Positions 52,304 to 61,801 of a stretch of DNA of 64,000 nucleotides are shown here, piece by piece. Within the stretch, counting starts at the first letter, position 1; each line of letters starts with the position of its first letter. Source of the stretch: Gemmatimonadota bacterium. Lineage in GTDB: Bacteria; JAAXHH01. Below the pieces are notes generated by a model. The model worked only from the letters and a program-made list of their open reading frames with translations. It was not told where the DNA came from and did no database searches. Location of the stretch: assembly GCA_009837395.1 (NCBI GenBank), contig VXTP01000037.1, positions 1-64,000 on the forward strand, given 5' to 3'. A program made the translations under genes and the position numbers.

Positions 52304-52456
52304 TTACGAGATGAACAACTTGATGAGGATCGCGACGGTCATGACCAACTGGCCAATGACTACCGTCTCGATCCGGGATAAACGCTTGTCTATCTGTTCA
52401 ATGATACCTTCCAGGCGTCCGATCCACCCTTCGTGGTTCATACTTTCGATCGACAT
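52304..52456 (-). CDS. Small amphipathic/membrane protein (50 aa), XhlA-like layout
   Basis: Frame MSIESMNHEGWIGRLEG.. with AGGAGG upstream. An amphipathic helix ('IIEQIDKRLSRIETVV') precedes a C-terminal membrane helix ('LVMTVAILIKLFIS'). This order resembles XhlA/BhlA holin-associated proteins, but no lysis enzyme or phage gene is nearby. Second gene of the micro-operon. Confidence 0.65.
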   Translation of the reverse strand: MSIESMNHEGWIGRLEGIIEQIDKRLSRIETVVIGQLVMTVAILIKLFIS

Positions 52457-52503
52457 GATTTCAGCCTACCTCCTAGCAACTGCCAGCCTTTCATTCCGAA
52501 GAG

Positions 52504-52593
52504 TTACAGTACCTTGATCAGAATGATGACGGTCAGGATGAGATTCGCAGCGTACACGATTAAGCAATCGGTTTGCCAGAATCTCGAAGTCAT
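52504..52593 (-). CDS. Micro membrane peptide (29 aa)
   Basis: Frame MTSRFWQTDCLIVYAA, then NLILTVIILIKVL, with GGGAGGAAATC directly before the ATG, one of the best Shine-Dalgarno sites of the window. The peptide is essentially one membrane helix, and its end resembles the end of the 50-aa protein (VAILIKLF vs VIILIKVL). First gene of the micro-operon. Confidence 0.6.
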   Translation of the reverse strand: MTSRFWQTDCLIVYAANLILTVIILIKVL

Positions 52594-52710
52594 GATTTCC
52601 TCCCCGAAAAATGATCCTTTAACGTATTAGCCAGGAAACGCTCGCTAATTCTCGAAGGAAAAAAACTTTTATAATGGCAAGATGGGTTTTGAGCATCAAC
52701 CAGGCGCGAC

Positions 52711-53412
52711 TCAAGACAGCGTTGAGGGTCCTGAATCTGGTCGCACGCTCTGGGGATGGCTGGATTCAACCTGCACCAGCCGGTCTTCCTGCAGGACGTA
52801 CCCGCTCAGCTGACCGCCATAGATACATCCCGAATCCAGGCCGATCACGAAGGGCGAGCCATCGTCCCGTCGCTTGATTACGAGGCCGCCGGGGGCATCA
52901 TGGCCGAATATGACCAGCTTGCCGGATGGATCGTACGCGTCGTGCCATCGTGGTCCCACGATGCCGTCCACGGGCGGCCAGGTACGGATGACGAGGAACT
53001 CTTCCGTGGTCGTGCCGTGAAAGCCTTTTTCCGGATTGATGCCCGCGTGGACCAGCAGGAATTCAGGCTCGTCGATCCAGAGGGGAAGGGATTCCAGCCA
53101 GGGGATCAGGGCGTCCGCGCAAGGTGCGAGGGCTTCCAGAGTCTGAAGGGTATTGGGACTTCGCGTGGGAACCGCGGCGCCGGACAGGTGCAGGCGAAGC
53201 CGGTCCGCCAGGCGGTAGTCGTGGTTGCCGAGGACCATCCTCGCGCCCGTATCCTGGATCAGCTTCCATACGTCGACGGGATCGGGTCCCCTGCTGAACG
53301 CATCGCCCGTCAGGTACAGGTGGTCCGTATCCCGCTGGAAGGCCAGTTTGGAAAGCAGTTGTTCGAACTCACGGGCGCAACCGTGAATGTCACCGATGAA
53401 GAGGGTTCGCAA
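52711..53412 (-). CDS. Metallophosphatase (Ap4A hydrolase/PP-like)
   Basis: 233 aa. Calcineurin-like motifs: 'LFIGDIHGCAREFEQLL', 'LYLTGDAFSRGPDPVDV' (usually GDxxxRGP), 'VLGNHDYRLADR', 'LLVHAGINPEKGF' and 'VIFGHDAPGG'. This matches the ApaH/PrpE-type subgroup that cleaves dinucleoside polyphosphates or phosphoproteins. Confidence 0.88.
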   Translation of the reverse strand: MRTLFIGDIHGCAREFEQLLSKLAFQRDTDHLYLTGDAFSRGPDPVDVWKLIQDTGARMVLGNHDYRLADRLRLHLSGAAVPTRSPNTLQTLEALAPCADALIPWLESLPLWIDEPEFLLVHAGINPEKGFHGTTTEEFLVIRTWPPVDGIVGPRWHDAYDPSGKLVIFGHDAPGGLVIKRRDDGSPFVIGLDSGCIYGGQLSGYVLQEDRLVQVESSHPQSVRPDSGPSTLS

Positions 53413-53645
53413 GGGGATTCGGGACTCCGGGACGATCGATAGACGAGTACGGACTGTTGGCAGCGATGGCCTTTGTGAAGTCTACGGTAAAACAAGGAAG
53501 ACTGTCAATCCATTCATCCTGATTGGTAATCGCGCGTCCGATCCGCGCGAACGAAGGAGGTCAAGGGAATGAACCGCCCAGTTACGATTGTACACAGTCC
53601 GTGTTTCTTCCAGGGAAAGTCTCATTGAGTTCCTTCCCTGAACGC

Positions 53646-53678
53646 AGAAAAGCCCCGTACCTGCAACGGGGCTTTTCT
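53646..53678 (-). terminator. Bidirectional intrinsic terminator, module A
   Basis: AGAAAAGCCCCGT (53646-53658) pairs perfectly over 13 bp with ACGGGGCTTTTCT (53666-53678). The A- and T-rich ends make it work in both directions. It ends the module A transcript and could also stop plus-strand transcription. Confidence 0.85.
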
Positions 53679-53684
53679 AATTTC

Positions 53685-53909
53685 GAGACCGATCGCCCTT
53701 TTCAGTGGCCGTGGCTCCTACTCGGGACGAAAGGGAAGACGTAACGAGATGACCGACAATAATGCAGGGCGGAATGAAGTTGATATGCCCTGTCGGGATA
53801 ACTCCGGGGGCCATTCCGAAACGTGGCGGGCGACCCGCTCGCAGGAGCGAGCAGGCCGCTAGCCGCAGGACTCTGTCAGCGCCCTGTCTACGGGACCCGG
53901 ATTATCCCG
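53685..53909 (-). repeat. Structured 3' element, copy 1 (module A), most diverged copy
   Basis: About 225 nt between the module A stop codon and its terminator. Long-range helix CGGGATAA (53794-53801) with TTATCCCG (53902-53909), extended by TCCGGG/CCCGGA. Inside, a hairpin GCTCGC-AGGA-GCGAGC occupies the place where other copies have a different hairpin. A second hairpin, GCAGGGC/GCCCTGT, lies on the terminator side. Stems are kept while loop sequences differ from the other copies. Confidence 0.85.
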
Positions 53910-53935
53910 GATTCCAAACTGGGCGGCTTCCGTCC

Positions 53936-55375
53936 CTATCCGCCACTACCGGCCTTCGCGGTAAGCGTAACCTGGGCACGCTTTGAAGCCGAGAAACTCT
54001 CGCTGAACGTCACGAAAGACACTCCAGCCGCCTTTGCGTTGCCTTGAGATGTAGCGCCGGAGGAGTCGGTGGTGTTACTTCCAGCAATCGTCAATGTTAT
54101 GGAACCACCACTCGTCGCCACTGTATCGGGACCAACAATCTCCAATACGTCGGTATTGGAACTTGCAACGCCGACCTGGATACCATCTGGAACGGCGGCC
54201 CACACAAGTTGACCAGCGTTAGCACCGGTGCCAAGCACTCTATGTTGCACATTGACGGTAATGGTGATATCGGCCGCCGTGTTATCAGTGGTATCAGCTG
54301 TAGCTGAAAGAACCGCATCGTCAGCGGTGCCATCGTCATTTGCATCGTTATCGAAATAACGCATAAATGGCGCATTGGCGGTACTGATGAGAATGCGTCT
54401 TTCAGGCTCTTCCACCGTGAAAACATTGATCGTGATCTCGTTGCTCTTTACGTCGCCGATACTCGCCGTGATCTTGGCCGTTCCGGCTGCATGCGTCTTG
54501 ATCGTGGGCATTGCATTGTTCTTGGCGTCCACGGTCGCAACACTTGTATTGGAACTCGACCAGTCAAACGTCACGCCCGAAACCGGATTACCGCTGTTGG
54601 TGGTCTTGTCATCGCCACTGGCGGCATCATAGGCCATCGCCTCGAGCATGACGGTGGCACCCTTGTTAACGGTTTCGGCAAAGGTTCCGCCGTCCGTCGC
54701 AATTACGATGCCTTTGACCACATTATGAACCGCGAGATTAATGGAAATCTTAATACCGCGATCAGCAGATTTAACGATAACCTTCGTGTTACCCCTTCTG
54801 ACGCCTTTAATCATTGCTGAATTCGGCGCATCGCCTGCTACCACCATGGCGAGGACGGGATCATCGACCTCAAAGGTGAACTCAGCGGGGACGACACTGC
54901 CGTCCTGCGCAGCAGCAACGACACTGAACATTATAGTGCCGTCAACGAGAACAGCCGTATCCCGGGGGGTGTTCTTGCCGGTAGCGTCATCAAACAGCGG
55001 GGCATTGTAACGACGAGCATCGTCTTTCGCTTCAGCCCCCTCGAAAACGATGACGTGGTGAATAGCGGCCAGAATGTTACCGGGAAGATCGCCCGGAACC
55101 CCGGATTCACCTGGAGGACCCATTGGACCTTCAGGGCCAGCCGGACCTGCCGGACCCGCTGGACCAGCGGGACCTGCTTCACCGGTGTCGCCCTTCTCAC
55201 CCTGCGGGCCAGTCGCACCTGCCGGACCTGCCGGGCCCGTCGAACCCTGCGGGCCAGCTGGGCCTGCCGGGCCTGCGACGCCGGCCGCGCCGGTCGGACC
55301 CGCCGGACCTGTTTTGCCCTCGCATCCCATCAGGGACAGACCGAGGGCCAATACAGCAATTATGAGGTAATGCAT
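53936..55375 (-). CDS. Collagen-stalked Ig-like surface lipoprotein, module A
   Basis: 479 aa with GGGAGA upstream of the ATG. Signal sequence [18 protein letters not shown] ends in a lipobox (Cys18), so the protein should be lipid-anchored. Gly-X-Y triplets follow at once ([13 protein letters not shown].. to ..GPPGESG, ~90 residues), a bacterial collagen-like stalk. After a short segment ('[14 protein letters not shown]') come Ig-like (Big2-type) repeats, e.g. '[20 protein letters not shown]' and '[20 protein letters not shown]'. The last ~150 residues are unique to this copy. Probably a surface-displayed binding protein with an exchangeable head. Confidence 0.85.
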   Translation of the reverse strand: MHYLIIAVLALGLSLMGCEGKTGPAGPTGAAGVAGPAGPAGPQGSTGPAGPAGATGPQGEKGDTGEAGPAGPAGPAGPAGPEGPMGPPGESGVPGDLPGNILAAIHHVIVFEGAEAKDDARRYNAPLFDDATGKNTPRDTAVLVDGTIMFSVVAAAQDGSVVPAEFTFEVDDPVLAMVVAGDAPNSAMIKGVRRGNTKVIVKSADRGIKISINLAVHNVVKGIVIATDGGTFAETVNKGATVMLEAMAYDAASGDDKTTNSGNPVSGVTFDWSSSNTSVATVDAKNNAMPTIKTHAAGTAKITASIGDVKSNEITINVFTVEEPERRILISTANAPFMRYFDNDANDDGTADDAVLSATADTTDNTAADITITVNVQHRVLGTGANAGQLVWAAVPDGIQVGVASSNTDVLEIVGPDTVATSGGSITLTIAGSNTTDSSGATSQGNAKAAGVSFVTFSESFSASKRAQVTLTAKAGSGG

Positions 55376-55600
55376 TGTTTTCTCCCGATTATGGAATCAC
55401 TACTAAAAGGAATGACGAAATCCCAGACTGACCTATATCGCCTCCTTTCCCGCGATTTGATCGGTTAACTGATTTACAAGCTCAAGACTGCCAAATCGGA
55501 CTTCAGGACTGCTTGAATTTCAGGTCGCGTTTCGACCGCTATTAGGGACTTTTCCCCATAAATATGAATAGATTGAGCAGCGGAGATGGGTTGGCCGACT
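55376..55600 (-). promoter_or_regulatory. Conserved leader of module A
   Basis: About 225 nt upstream of the start are shared with the other modules. Conserved blocks on the minus strand include CTATTCATATTTATGGGGAA near 55560, CGCGGGAAAGGAGGCGATAT near 55445, and the start-proximal ATAATCGGGAGAAAACA. The exact promoter is unclear; a TATAAT at 55777-55772 is not shared by other copies. Confidence 0.65.
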
Positions 55601-55828
55601 GTCTCAATTCAGACGCAGTCGGACGACACGCGCTGTTTCGTGTTGGTGGATAAACCGGGTACATCGGGCTGGATTGGTTACGTCAGGAAAGGGAGAAACT
55701 GGGAAGGGGTGAGCGTGGAAAGTTGGGGCGTTGAACCAACAGCAGGTCGAAGTTGTCGCTACCTAATTTGTATTATAAATGTCTTCCTGGTTCCATTGGG
55801 CGTGTGTACCACCCACTTTGAACGCAGA

Positions 55829-55856
55829 AAAGCCCCGTTAACCGCAACGGGGCTTT
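55829..55856 (-). terminator. Bidirectional intrinsic terminator, module B
   Basis: AAAGCCCCGTT (55829-55839), loop AACCGC, AACGGGGCTTT (55846-55856), with flanking A and T residues. Same hairpin as in the other modules. Confidence 0.85.
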
Positions 55857-55865
55857 CCTTTTTGA

Positions 55866-56095
55866 AGTGCCGATCGCCCTTTTCAGTGGCCGGTGGCTCC
55901 TACTCAGGGCGAAAGGGAAGGTGTAACGAAATGACCGAGACAAATGCAGGGCGGATCTGCTACGATGTTGCTTGCCCTGTCGGGATAACTTCCGGGGGTC
56001 ACTCGAAACTTGGTCTGGTGGAGTGCCCGGGAAGGCACCCCATCTCGCCGCAGGACTCTATCGGCGCCCTGTCTACGGGACCCGGATTATCCCGA
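55866..56095 (-). repeat. Structured 3' element, copy 2 (module B)
   Basis: About 230 nt, nearly identical to copies 4 and 5. Helix TCGGGATAA/TTATCCCGA closes it (3' end at 56087-56095) and begins 2 nt after the module B stop codon. The internal hairpin is a GGTGCC/GGCACC-type stem; GCAGGGC/GCCCTGT hairpin present. Confidence 0.88.
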
Positions 56096-56097
56096 GG

Positions 56098-57462
56098 TTA
56101 GGGTTTGGCAACTTCCAACACGAACTGCGCGGGGTTCTCTGCATCAGGATGGCTCACGCTGATGAGGGCTTTCCCGTATTTACCCCTTGTCTCGTTTGTT
56201 GCTGAGGCAGGCCTTACGAGCGCATCCGCTAACGTAACGGTTACATCGACGACATTCCCATCACCTGCTGCGGCTGCGATGCCGGCGGTAGTTAATACTC
56301 GATCACTCTCGACTGTGATTACGAAATCGCCCGGAGTCGGAGTAGCCACTTCGTCACCAACATCATTGGTGGAAGAACCGACAGCATAGAGCAACAGCAA
56401 CTCAAACGTTACTGTAGCTTCCGAGATAGTACCATCGGCGGCGGGAAAGTTAAGCCGGTTACCTTCGTCGTCTGTGTCAGTGGTCTGGGTAACAGTTACC
56501 TTATCCGTGGTATTGCCTACGGGTTGTATAGTACGAGTATATATGCCGCTGGGAGTCACAGTTACATCCCGCCAGTCACTGTTTTTCCCTCCCGACGAAG
56601 CCCTGATTCGCGTATCGCCATCAGAAACGCCAGTCACGACACCTTTCTTAGCGTCTACCTTGGCGATGCTGGCATCCTCACTCTCCCAAGTCACGATCGA
56701 GTTGGCGGTTATGTCCGCGTCGTCGGCATTGATGACTTTAGCCTTCCACGTAACGGAGAAACCGACAGGGATGGTTTGAGTGCCACTGGCGATTGTAACC
56801 TTCTTCACCGCTTCCAGCACATCAACGTTGATATTAATCGCAATCCCACGACCCACAACAGTTACTTTGATCGTGGCATCCCCGTGCTCTAGCGCCTCAA
56901 TTTCACCGTCCTCTGTGACAGTGGCGGTCACAGGATCGGTAGACGAGTAAGCAACCTCGATACCAGGGATCGGGTTCCCGTCCTGCGAAGCGACCTTAAC
57001 CGCTAATTGCCTCGTTTCCCCTACTGGCAACATGAAGGACAGCTTCTTTTTATCTGCTGACCCATCGTCCTTGAAATCCGGGCCCGCGTACGTAACGGCA
57101 CCGGTCTTTTCCCCGTCGTCATCCAGGTAGCCGATAACGATGTGATGAACCTGCGTCAGAAATCCACCTGGGATTTCGCCGGGGTCGGGCAACGTAGCAT
57201 CCATACCGTCTTCACCCGGATCGCCTTTGTCACCCTTCTCACCCTGCGGACCTGCCGGACCTGCCGGACCCTGAGCACCATCAGCTCCATCTGCGCCGGC
57301 CGGACCTGCCGGACCTTGCGGACCGGTACTACCCTGCGGACCAGCCTGACCACTCGGACCCGCCGGGCCACTCGGACCACTCGGACCCGCTGGACCGGTC
57401 TTACCCTCGCATCCCATCAGGGACAAACCGAAGGCCAATACAGCAATTATGAGGTAGTGCAT
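56098..57462 (-). CDS. Collagen-stalked Ig-like surface lipoprotein, module B
   Basis: 454 aa. The ATG at 57462 matches the start of the other copies; ten upstream in-frame codons include the Shine-Dalgarno. Signal and lipobox [18 protein letters not shown], then a collagen-like stalk ([10 protein letters not shown].. to ..[12 protein letters not shown]). Ig-like domains follow ('[20 protein letters not shown]', '[20 protein letters not shown]'). The C-terminal ~150 residues, ending [19 protein letters not shown], are not shared with other modules. Same expected location and role as module A. Confidence 0.85.
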   Translation of the reverse strand: MHYLIIAVLAFGLSLMGCEGKTGPAGPSGPSGPAGPSGQAGPQGSTGPQGPAGPAGADGADGAQGPAGPAGPQGEKGDKGDPGEDGMDATLPDPGEIPGGFLTQVHHIVIGYLDDDGEKTGAVTYAGPDFKDDGSADKKKLSFMLPVGETRQLAVKVASQDGNPIPGIEVAYSSTDPVTATVTEDGEIEALEHGDATIKVTVVGRGIAININVDVLEAVKKVTIASGTQTIPVGFSVTWKAKVINADDADITANSIVTWESEDASIAKVDAKKGVVTGVSDGDTRIRASSGGKNSDWRDVTVTPSGIYTRTIQPVGNTTDKVTVTQTTDTDDEGNRLNFPAADGTISEATVTFELLLLYAVGSSTNDVGDEVATPTPGDFVITVESDRVLTTAGIAAAAGDGNVVDVTVTLADALVRPASATNETRGKYGKALISVSHPDAENPAQFVLEVAKP

Positions 57463-57650
57463 TGTTTTCTCCCGATTATGGAAACACTTCAAAAGGAATG
57501 ACGAAGATGCGAAACGGACCTATATCGCCTCCTTTCCCGCGAATTGATCGGCTGACTAAAATGCAAGACTCAAGACTGCTCGGATTTCGGGCCTTATCTT
57601 CGGACTTTTCACTTTAAATATGAGTAGATTGAGCAGCGGAGATGGGTTAG
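57463..57650 (-). promoter_or_regulatory. Conserved leader of module B
   Basis: Shares the start-proximal ATAATCGGGAGAAAACA, the CGCGGGAAAGGAGGCGATAT block near 57535 and the AT-rich block near 57615 with the other leaders. The remaining spacer up to the ketoacyl-synthase gene (to 57947) holds nothing else recognisable. Confidence 0.6.
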
Positions 57651-57947
57651 CCGACTCGTCCGAAACCGGATGAAATCGGGCACCACAACTGTTCTATACT
57701 GGGAGTCTAATTCGGGTACGGCAGGCAGGATCAGGTACGTCAGGTAAGGAAGAAACAGGGTAGGGTTGAGCGTGGAACGGTGGGGCGTTGAACCAACAGT
57801 TGGTCGAAGCTGCCGCGATCCATCATACCTAACGTCAGGGTGAATTGGCTTGAGTCGGCTTCTTACTCGGCGTATATTGACGGGGCTGTAAGACCGTAGC
57901 GGTCATCGGCAGTTACGGCATTTTCACCGTCTTCAGCGAGGCATAAC

Positions 57948-59522
57948 TTGCGCAGAATTGGCATATTCGGTTGGGGCATCGTCGCCCCCCGTTCGTCCAA
58001 TATGGAAGCCTTTGCCCGCAACCTGGAGCAGTCAGAAAGCTGGCTGGCGCCCTTCGACGGGTTCGGTCCGAACAACTTCCTGGTGGGCGAACCCGATTTC
58101 GACTTTCGGGACTACCGGGCATGGATCGACGCCCGGTTTCCATCGAACCGATACACCCGCCTGGTCGACAAGATGGATCCTACCACGCTGCACGCGATCG
58201 GGGCCTTCATCCAGTCGCTGGGACAGAACCCGGGCCTTGAGGAGGAACTCCAGAAGCTGGGCACATCCGCCCACGTATACATCGGCACCGGCGTCGGCAA
58301 CATCCCCACCATCAGCCGGATCAGCATGGAGCTGTACCGGGCCCAGCGTGCATGGGACCATTTCTGGGGTTCGGCGGAACGGAACGCCCGGCTTCGCGCC
58401 TATCTCACCCGGCACGACGACGAAGGCGTGGACGAAGCCATGCCGCCCCACCCGGAGACCGCGCCCTCTGCGAAGCGAGACCAGGCCGAAGAAACCTGGA
58501 ACGCCTACTGGACGTCCCAGTCGGAGGAACTAAGGTCGTACCTGGAGACTCTCGCTGAGATCGAGGGGATGAACGTTGAGGGAACCGTCGAGTCCGGCAA
58601 AATGAAACTCATTCGCGATAAGCAGCGCCGGAAGCACCAGCTGCAGGATGAATGGGGCGCGCCTGAGCCGCCCTGGGAATGCGTCTCGGCCGACCTGATC
58701 TGGAACATCCACAACACGCCCGCGTCACAGGTGACCATGATGGGACAGATTCACGGCCTGTCGCTGGCGCCCGTGGCCGCCTGCTCCACTTTCGGCGTGT
58801 GCCTCAAACTCGGCATGGACGCCATCCGGCGCGGTGAGGCCAAGGCCGTGGTCGTCGGCGCCACGGACCCGCCCCCCACGTCCCTGCTGGTAGGCGCATT
58901 CTACCGCGCCCGCGTATCCGCCGCCGACGGCGCCGTGTCCAAGCCCCTTACCGGGCTTCGCGGCACCCACGTCTCGGGTGGCTCCGTGCTCTGGATCATC
59001 GGGGACTGGGAATACATGACCGAAAAGGGGTTCAACCCGGTGGGGATGGAGCCTCTGGCCGTGGGGGTCAGCTCCGACGCCGACCATATCATCACGCCGT
59101 CGAAGGAAGGACCGCGGATGGCCGTCGGCCAGGCCATCGAAGACGCCCGCGTTTCCGCCGGCGACATCGCCTCGTGGGATCTGCACGCCACGGCGACTCC
59201 CGGTGATTTCCTCGAAATGGAGAATCTGCTCGAAATGGTGCCCGGCTCCGTGACGGTCACCGCCCGGAAAGGCACCTTCGGTCACGGCATGAGCGCCGGC
59301 GGAGGATGGGAACTGACGGCGCAGTACCTCGGCTACGCGCGGGGTGCGTTATTTCCCACCCCCCTTTCCCGCGACGAAGTGAATCCGGAGATCGAAAGCC
59401 TGCATACGCGGTTCGTCTACGATACCGCGTGCCCACCTCCCGAGGGGATCGCCGGCAAGCTGTCCATGGGGATCGGGGGCATCAACGCCTGCGTCATCTC
59501 CCGTCCGCTGCGGGACGAGTGA
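57948..59522 (+). CDS. Beta-ketoacyl synthase-like thiolase-fold enzyme
   Basis: 524 aa from a TTG start with GAGG upstream. Ketoacyl-synthase triad: C279 in 'PVAACSTFGVCLKLGMDAI', H413 in 'DLHATATPGDF' and H446 in 'KGTFGHGMSAGGG', with normal spacing. 'AKAVVVGATDPPP' and a C-terminal 'GIGGINACVI' complete the fold. A charged insertion of about 100 residues (roughly 135-240, 'RDQAEETWNAYWTSQSEELR') before the active-site Cys is atypical. It may act in an unusual fatty acid or polyketide condensation. It is the only plus-strand gene in the lipoprotein array and ends at the module C terminator. Confidence 0.88.
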   Translation: MRRIGIFGWGIVAPRSSNMEAFARNLEQSESWLAPFDGFGPNNFLVGEPDFDFRDYRAWIDARFPSNRYTRLVDKMDPTTLHAIGAFIQSLGQNPGLEEELQKLGTSAHVYIGTGVGNIPTISRISMELYRAQRAWDHFWGSAERNARLRAYLTRHDDEGVDEAMPPHPETAPSAKRDQAEETWNAYWTSQSEELRSYLETLAEIEGMNVEGTVESGKMKLIRDKQRRKHQLQDEWGAPEPPWECVSADLIWNIHNTPASQVTMMGQIHGLSLAPVAACSTFGVCLKLGMDAIRRGEAKAVVVGATDPPPTSLLVGAFYRARVSAADGAVSKPLTGLRGTHVSGGSVLWIIGDWEYMTEKGFNPVGMEPLAVGVSSDADHIITPSKEGPRMAVGQAIEDARVSAGDIASWDLHATATPGDFLEMENLLEMVPGSVTVTARKGTFGHGMSAGGGWELTAQYLGYARGALFPTPLSRDEVNPEIESLHTRFVYDTACPPPEGIAGKLSMGIGGINACVISRPLRDE

Positions 59523-59560
59523 CAGCAGAATCAGCTCGATTAAATCAGATTAAAAACAGA

Positions 59561-59588
59561 AAAGCCCCGTTAACCGCAACGGGGCTTT
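59561..59588 (-). terminator. Bidirectional intrinsic terminator, module C
   Basis: AAAGCCCCGTT (59561-59571), AACGGGGCTTT (59578-59588). It lies 38 nt after the ketoacyl-synthase stop codon and at the end of module C, so it can serve both convergent transcripts. Confidence 0.85.
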
Positions 59589-59599
59589 CCCTTTTTTCG

Positions 59600-59828
59600 G
59601 GACCGCTCGCCCTTTTCAGTGGCCGGTGGCTCCTACTCGGGCGAACGGGAAGGTGTAACGAAATGACCGAGACAAATGCAGGGCTGATCTGCTACGATGT
59701 TGCTTGCCCTGTCGGGATAACTTCCGGGGGTCACTCGAAACTTGGTCTGATGGGGCGCCCGGGAAGGCACCCCACCAAAGCCACAGGACTCTGTCAGCGC
59801 CCTGTCTACGGGACCCGGATTATCCCGA
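59600..59828 (-). repeat. Structured 3' element, copy 3 (module C)
   Basis: Same architecture, with TTATCCCGA at 59820-59828 touching the module C stop codon. The internal hairpin reads GGGGCGCC/GGCACCCC with one mismatch, and the adjoining bases differ (ACCAAAGCCACAGG), so this copy is slightly decayed there. Confidence 0.85.
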
Positions 59829-61178
59829 TTAACCGTCGTCTGGCGTCGAGTCTATTACTTTCACGGTAAACCTCAGACGCGCCTCTCTCGCTCCTGTAGC
59901 TTTCAAGGATACGAAAGTTTGATATGTGCCCACTGCTACACCAGTACCAACAGAGGATGGAGGTACAACCGTCACGGTGATAGTACCATCGGCGTTTGCG
60001 GTAGCGCCGCTAGCACCTACACCCATGTTAGCGGCAGTGGTCCCATCTTCCGGCGCAGCAGGGGTGACCGTCAATGTCCAGGTCGTGATAAGATCATTGG
60101 AAACTATATCACGGAGATTGACATCAAAAAGAGTTCCTGCGACTGGTGCGCCAGCATCGGTATAACCGGGCGTCTCCAACCCTTGATCCCAAACAAATTC
60201 ATTGCCATTGTTCGAGGCACTGGGATCAATAACTCTCGTGATGCTCTGGCCCGTGACGCTGACAGCAATACTGCCGCTCACGTCTTCCACCGTCGCCATA
60301 ATATCGGCGCTGCCGGAACCCTTACCGGTGATCGTGCCGATAGCGCCCATCATCACCAGCTTCTTGTCAGCATCCTTCTTTTGCTCGACAGTGGCAACGG
60401 ACTTGTCGGAACTCGACCAGGACCAATCAGAACGCGGTTCAATTACTTCGCCGTCTTCATCATGGGCCACGGCAGTTATTTCATTTGCATACGTCTCGCC
60501 AGCGGCCAAGTTTAGTGAACTAGGCGCCTCAGTGGCATCGTCATCTTCACCAATCATGAAAACGATCGTATCGATAGGCTTGGTAACTGTGACTTTGAGC
60601 TTACCGGCGATACCGGCCAATTCTGACGCAGCCGTGATTTCGGCCGAACCGACCCCGGCGGCGGTGATCACACCGTCTTCCAGGGTGATGGCGTCGTCAG
60701 CATTCTTGGTAATGGCAATCGTAACCGGGATAGCATCAAGGGCCCTCCCACTCTGCGCACCGGCAACGGCTACAATCATACTCTCTTCGCCGACCCGCAT
60801 AGTGTGTGGGATGCCACCCGACGCATCTGCCTTATCGCCACCATCTATCGAGATGGCGATGTGGTGTGCCTGAGCCAACTGGATAGGATCAATGCCACCG
60901 GTGTCCGGAATACCTGCCGGACCCATCGGGCCTTCGGGACCTGCCGGGCCTGGTTCACCCTTTTCACCCTGCGGACCAGGCTCACCCTGCGGACCCTGAG
61001 CACCATCAGCGCCTGCTGGACCTGCCGGGCCTGACGGACCCGTCGAGCCCTGCGGACCTGCCGGACCCGCCGGACCTGCGGAGCCCGCCGGACCTGTCGG
61101 ACCCGCCGGACCCGTCTTACCTTCGCATCCCATCAGGGACAGACCGAAGGCCAATACAGCAATTATGAGGTAGTGCAT
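59829..61178 (-). CDS. Collagen-stalked Ig-like surface lipoprotein, module C
   Basis: 449 aa from ATG 61178, aligned with the other copies. Signal and lipobox [18 protein letters not shown], Gly-X-Y stalk ([16 protein letters not shown].. to ..[13 protein letters not shown]), then Ig-like domains ('[19 protein letters not shown]', '[19 protein letters not shown]'). The head ends with a unique region including '[20 protein letters not shown]' and '[10 protein letters not shown]'. Same predicted surface role. Confidence 0.85.
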   Translation of the reverse strand: MHYLIIAVLAFGLSLMGCEGKTGPAGPTGPAGSAGPAGPAGPQGSTGPSGPAGPAGADGAQGPQGEPGPQGEKGEPGPAGPEGPMGPAGIPDTGGIDPIQLAQAHHIAISIDGGDKADASGGIPHTMRVGEESMIVAVAGAQSGRALDAIPVTIAITKNADDAITLEDGVITAAGVGSAEITAASELAGIAGKLKVTVTKPIDTIVFMIGEDDDATEAPSSLNLAAGETYANEITAVAHDEDGEVIEPRSDWSWSSSDKSVATVEQKKDADKKLVMMGAIGTITGKGSGSADIMATVEDVSGSIAVSVTGQSITRVIDPSASNNGNEFVWDQGLETPGYTDAGAPVAGTLFDVNLRDIVSNDLITTWTLTVTPAAPEDGTTAANMGVGASGATANADGTITVTVVPPSSVGTGVAVGTYQTFVSLKATGAREARLRFTVKVIDSTPDDG

Positions 61179-61380
61179 TGTTTTCTCCCGATTATGTAAA
61201 CTCTGCAAAAAGGAACGACGAAAATACGAAACTGACCCCTATATCGCCTCCTTTCCCGCGAATTGATCGGTTAACTGATTGCAAGCTCAAGACGGCCAAT
61301 TACGGACTTCACGACGGCTCGGATTTCGGGCGATCACGACGGACTTTTCCCCATAAATATGAATAGACCGAGCGTCAGGA
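61179..61380 (-). promoter_or_regulatory. Conserved leader of module C
   Basis: Carries the shared blocks: start-proximal ATAATCGGGAGAAAACA, CGCGGGAAAGGAGGCGATAT near 61250, and TCTATTCATATTTATGGGGA near 61355. No consensus -35/-10 pair could be fixed. Confidence 0.6.
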
Positions 61381-61530
61381 AGTGGGCTGGTCTTGTCCGT
61401 CTGAAGCCGATTGCAGATGAGCACTACGCACTGTTCTTCGCTGTGGGATTGAATTGGGTACAGCAGGTGGGGTTGGATACGGCGGGTATGGGCAAACGAG
61501 GATATTGGACCAGCTAAGGTCGCTGAATAC

Positions 61531-61562
61531 AGAAAAGCCCCGTACCTGCAACGGGGCTTTTC
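61531..61562 (-). terminator. Bidirectional intrinsic terminator, module D
   Basis: GAAAAGCCCCGT (61532-61543) with ACGGGGCTTTTC (61551-61562); loop ACCTGCA as in module A, whereas B, C and E have AACCGC. Confidence 0.85.
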
Positions 61563-61571
61563 CTTTTCTTG

Positions 61572-61799
61572 GGACCGATCGCCCTTTTCAGTGGCCGAGG
61601 CTCCTACTCGGGGCGAACGGGAAGTTGTAACGAAATGACCGAGACAAATGCAGGGCGGATCTGCTACGATGTTGCTTGCCCTGTCGGGATAACTTCCGGG
61701 GGTCACTCGAAACTTGGTCTGATGGGGTGCCCGGGAAGGCACCCCATCTCGCCGCAGGACTCTGTCAGCGCCCTGTCTACGGGACCCGGATTATCCCGA
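61572..61799 (-). repeat. Structured 3' element, copy 4 (module D)
   Basis: Nearly identical to copies 2 and 5. Internal hairpin ATGGGGTGCC/GGCACCCCAT is a perfect 10-bp stem. Closing helix ends at 61791-61799, 2 nt from the module D stop codon. Confidence 0.88.
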
Positions 61800-61801
61800 T
61801 G

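Noticed and set aside
51680-52593. Prophage remnant
   Set aside because: Small holin-like proteins alone are not enough; no phage structural, lysis or integration gene is nearby.
55074-55370. Collagen-like Gly-Pro frame on the plus strand opposite the module stalks
   Set aside because: GGN-CCN repeats read as Gly-Pro-rich on both strands; only the minus frames have a lipobox, Shine-Dalgarno and downstream domains.
61572-61799. Cobalamin-type riboswitch reading of the 3' element (GCCACTG and GGTGCC strings)
   Set aside because: The conserved B12-box order is missing, the element lies after the stop codon rather than before a gene, and the paired regions do not match that fold.
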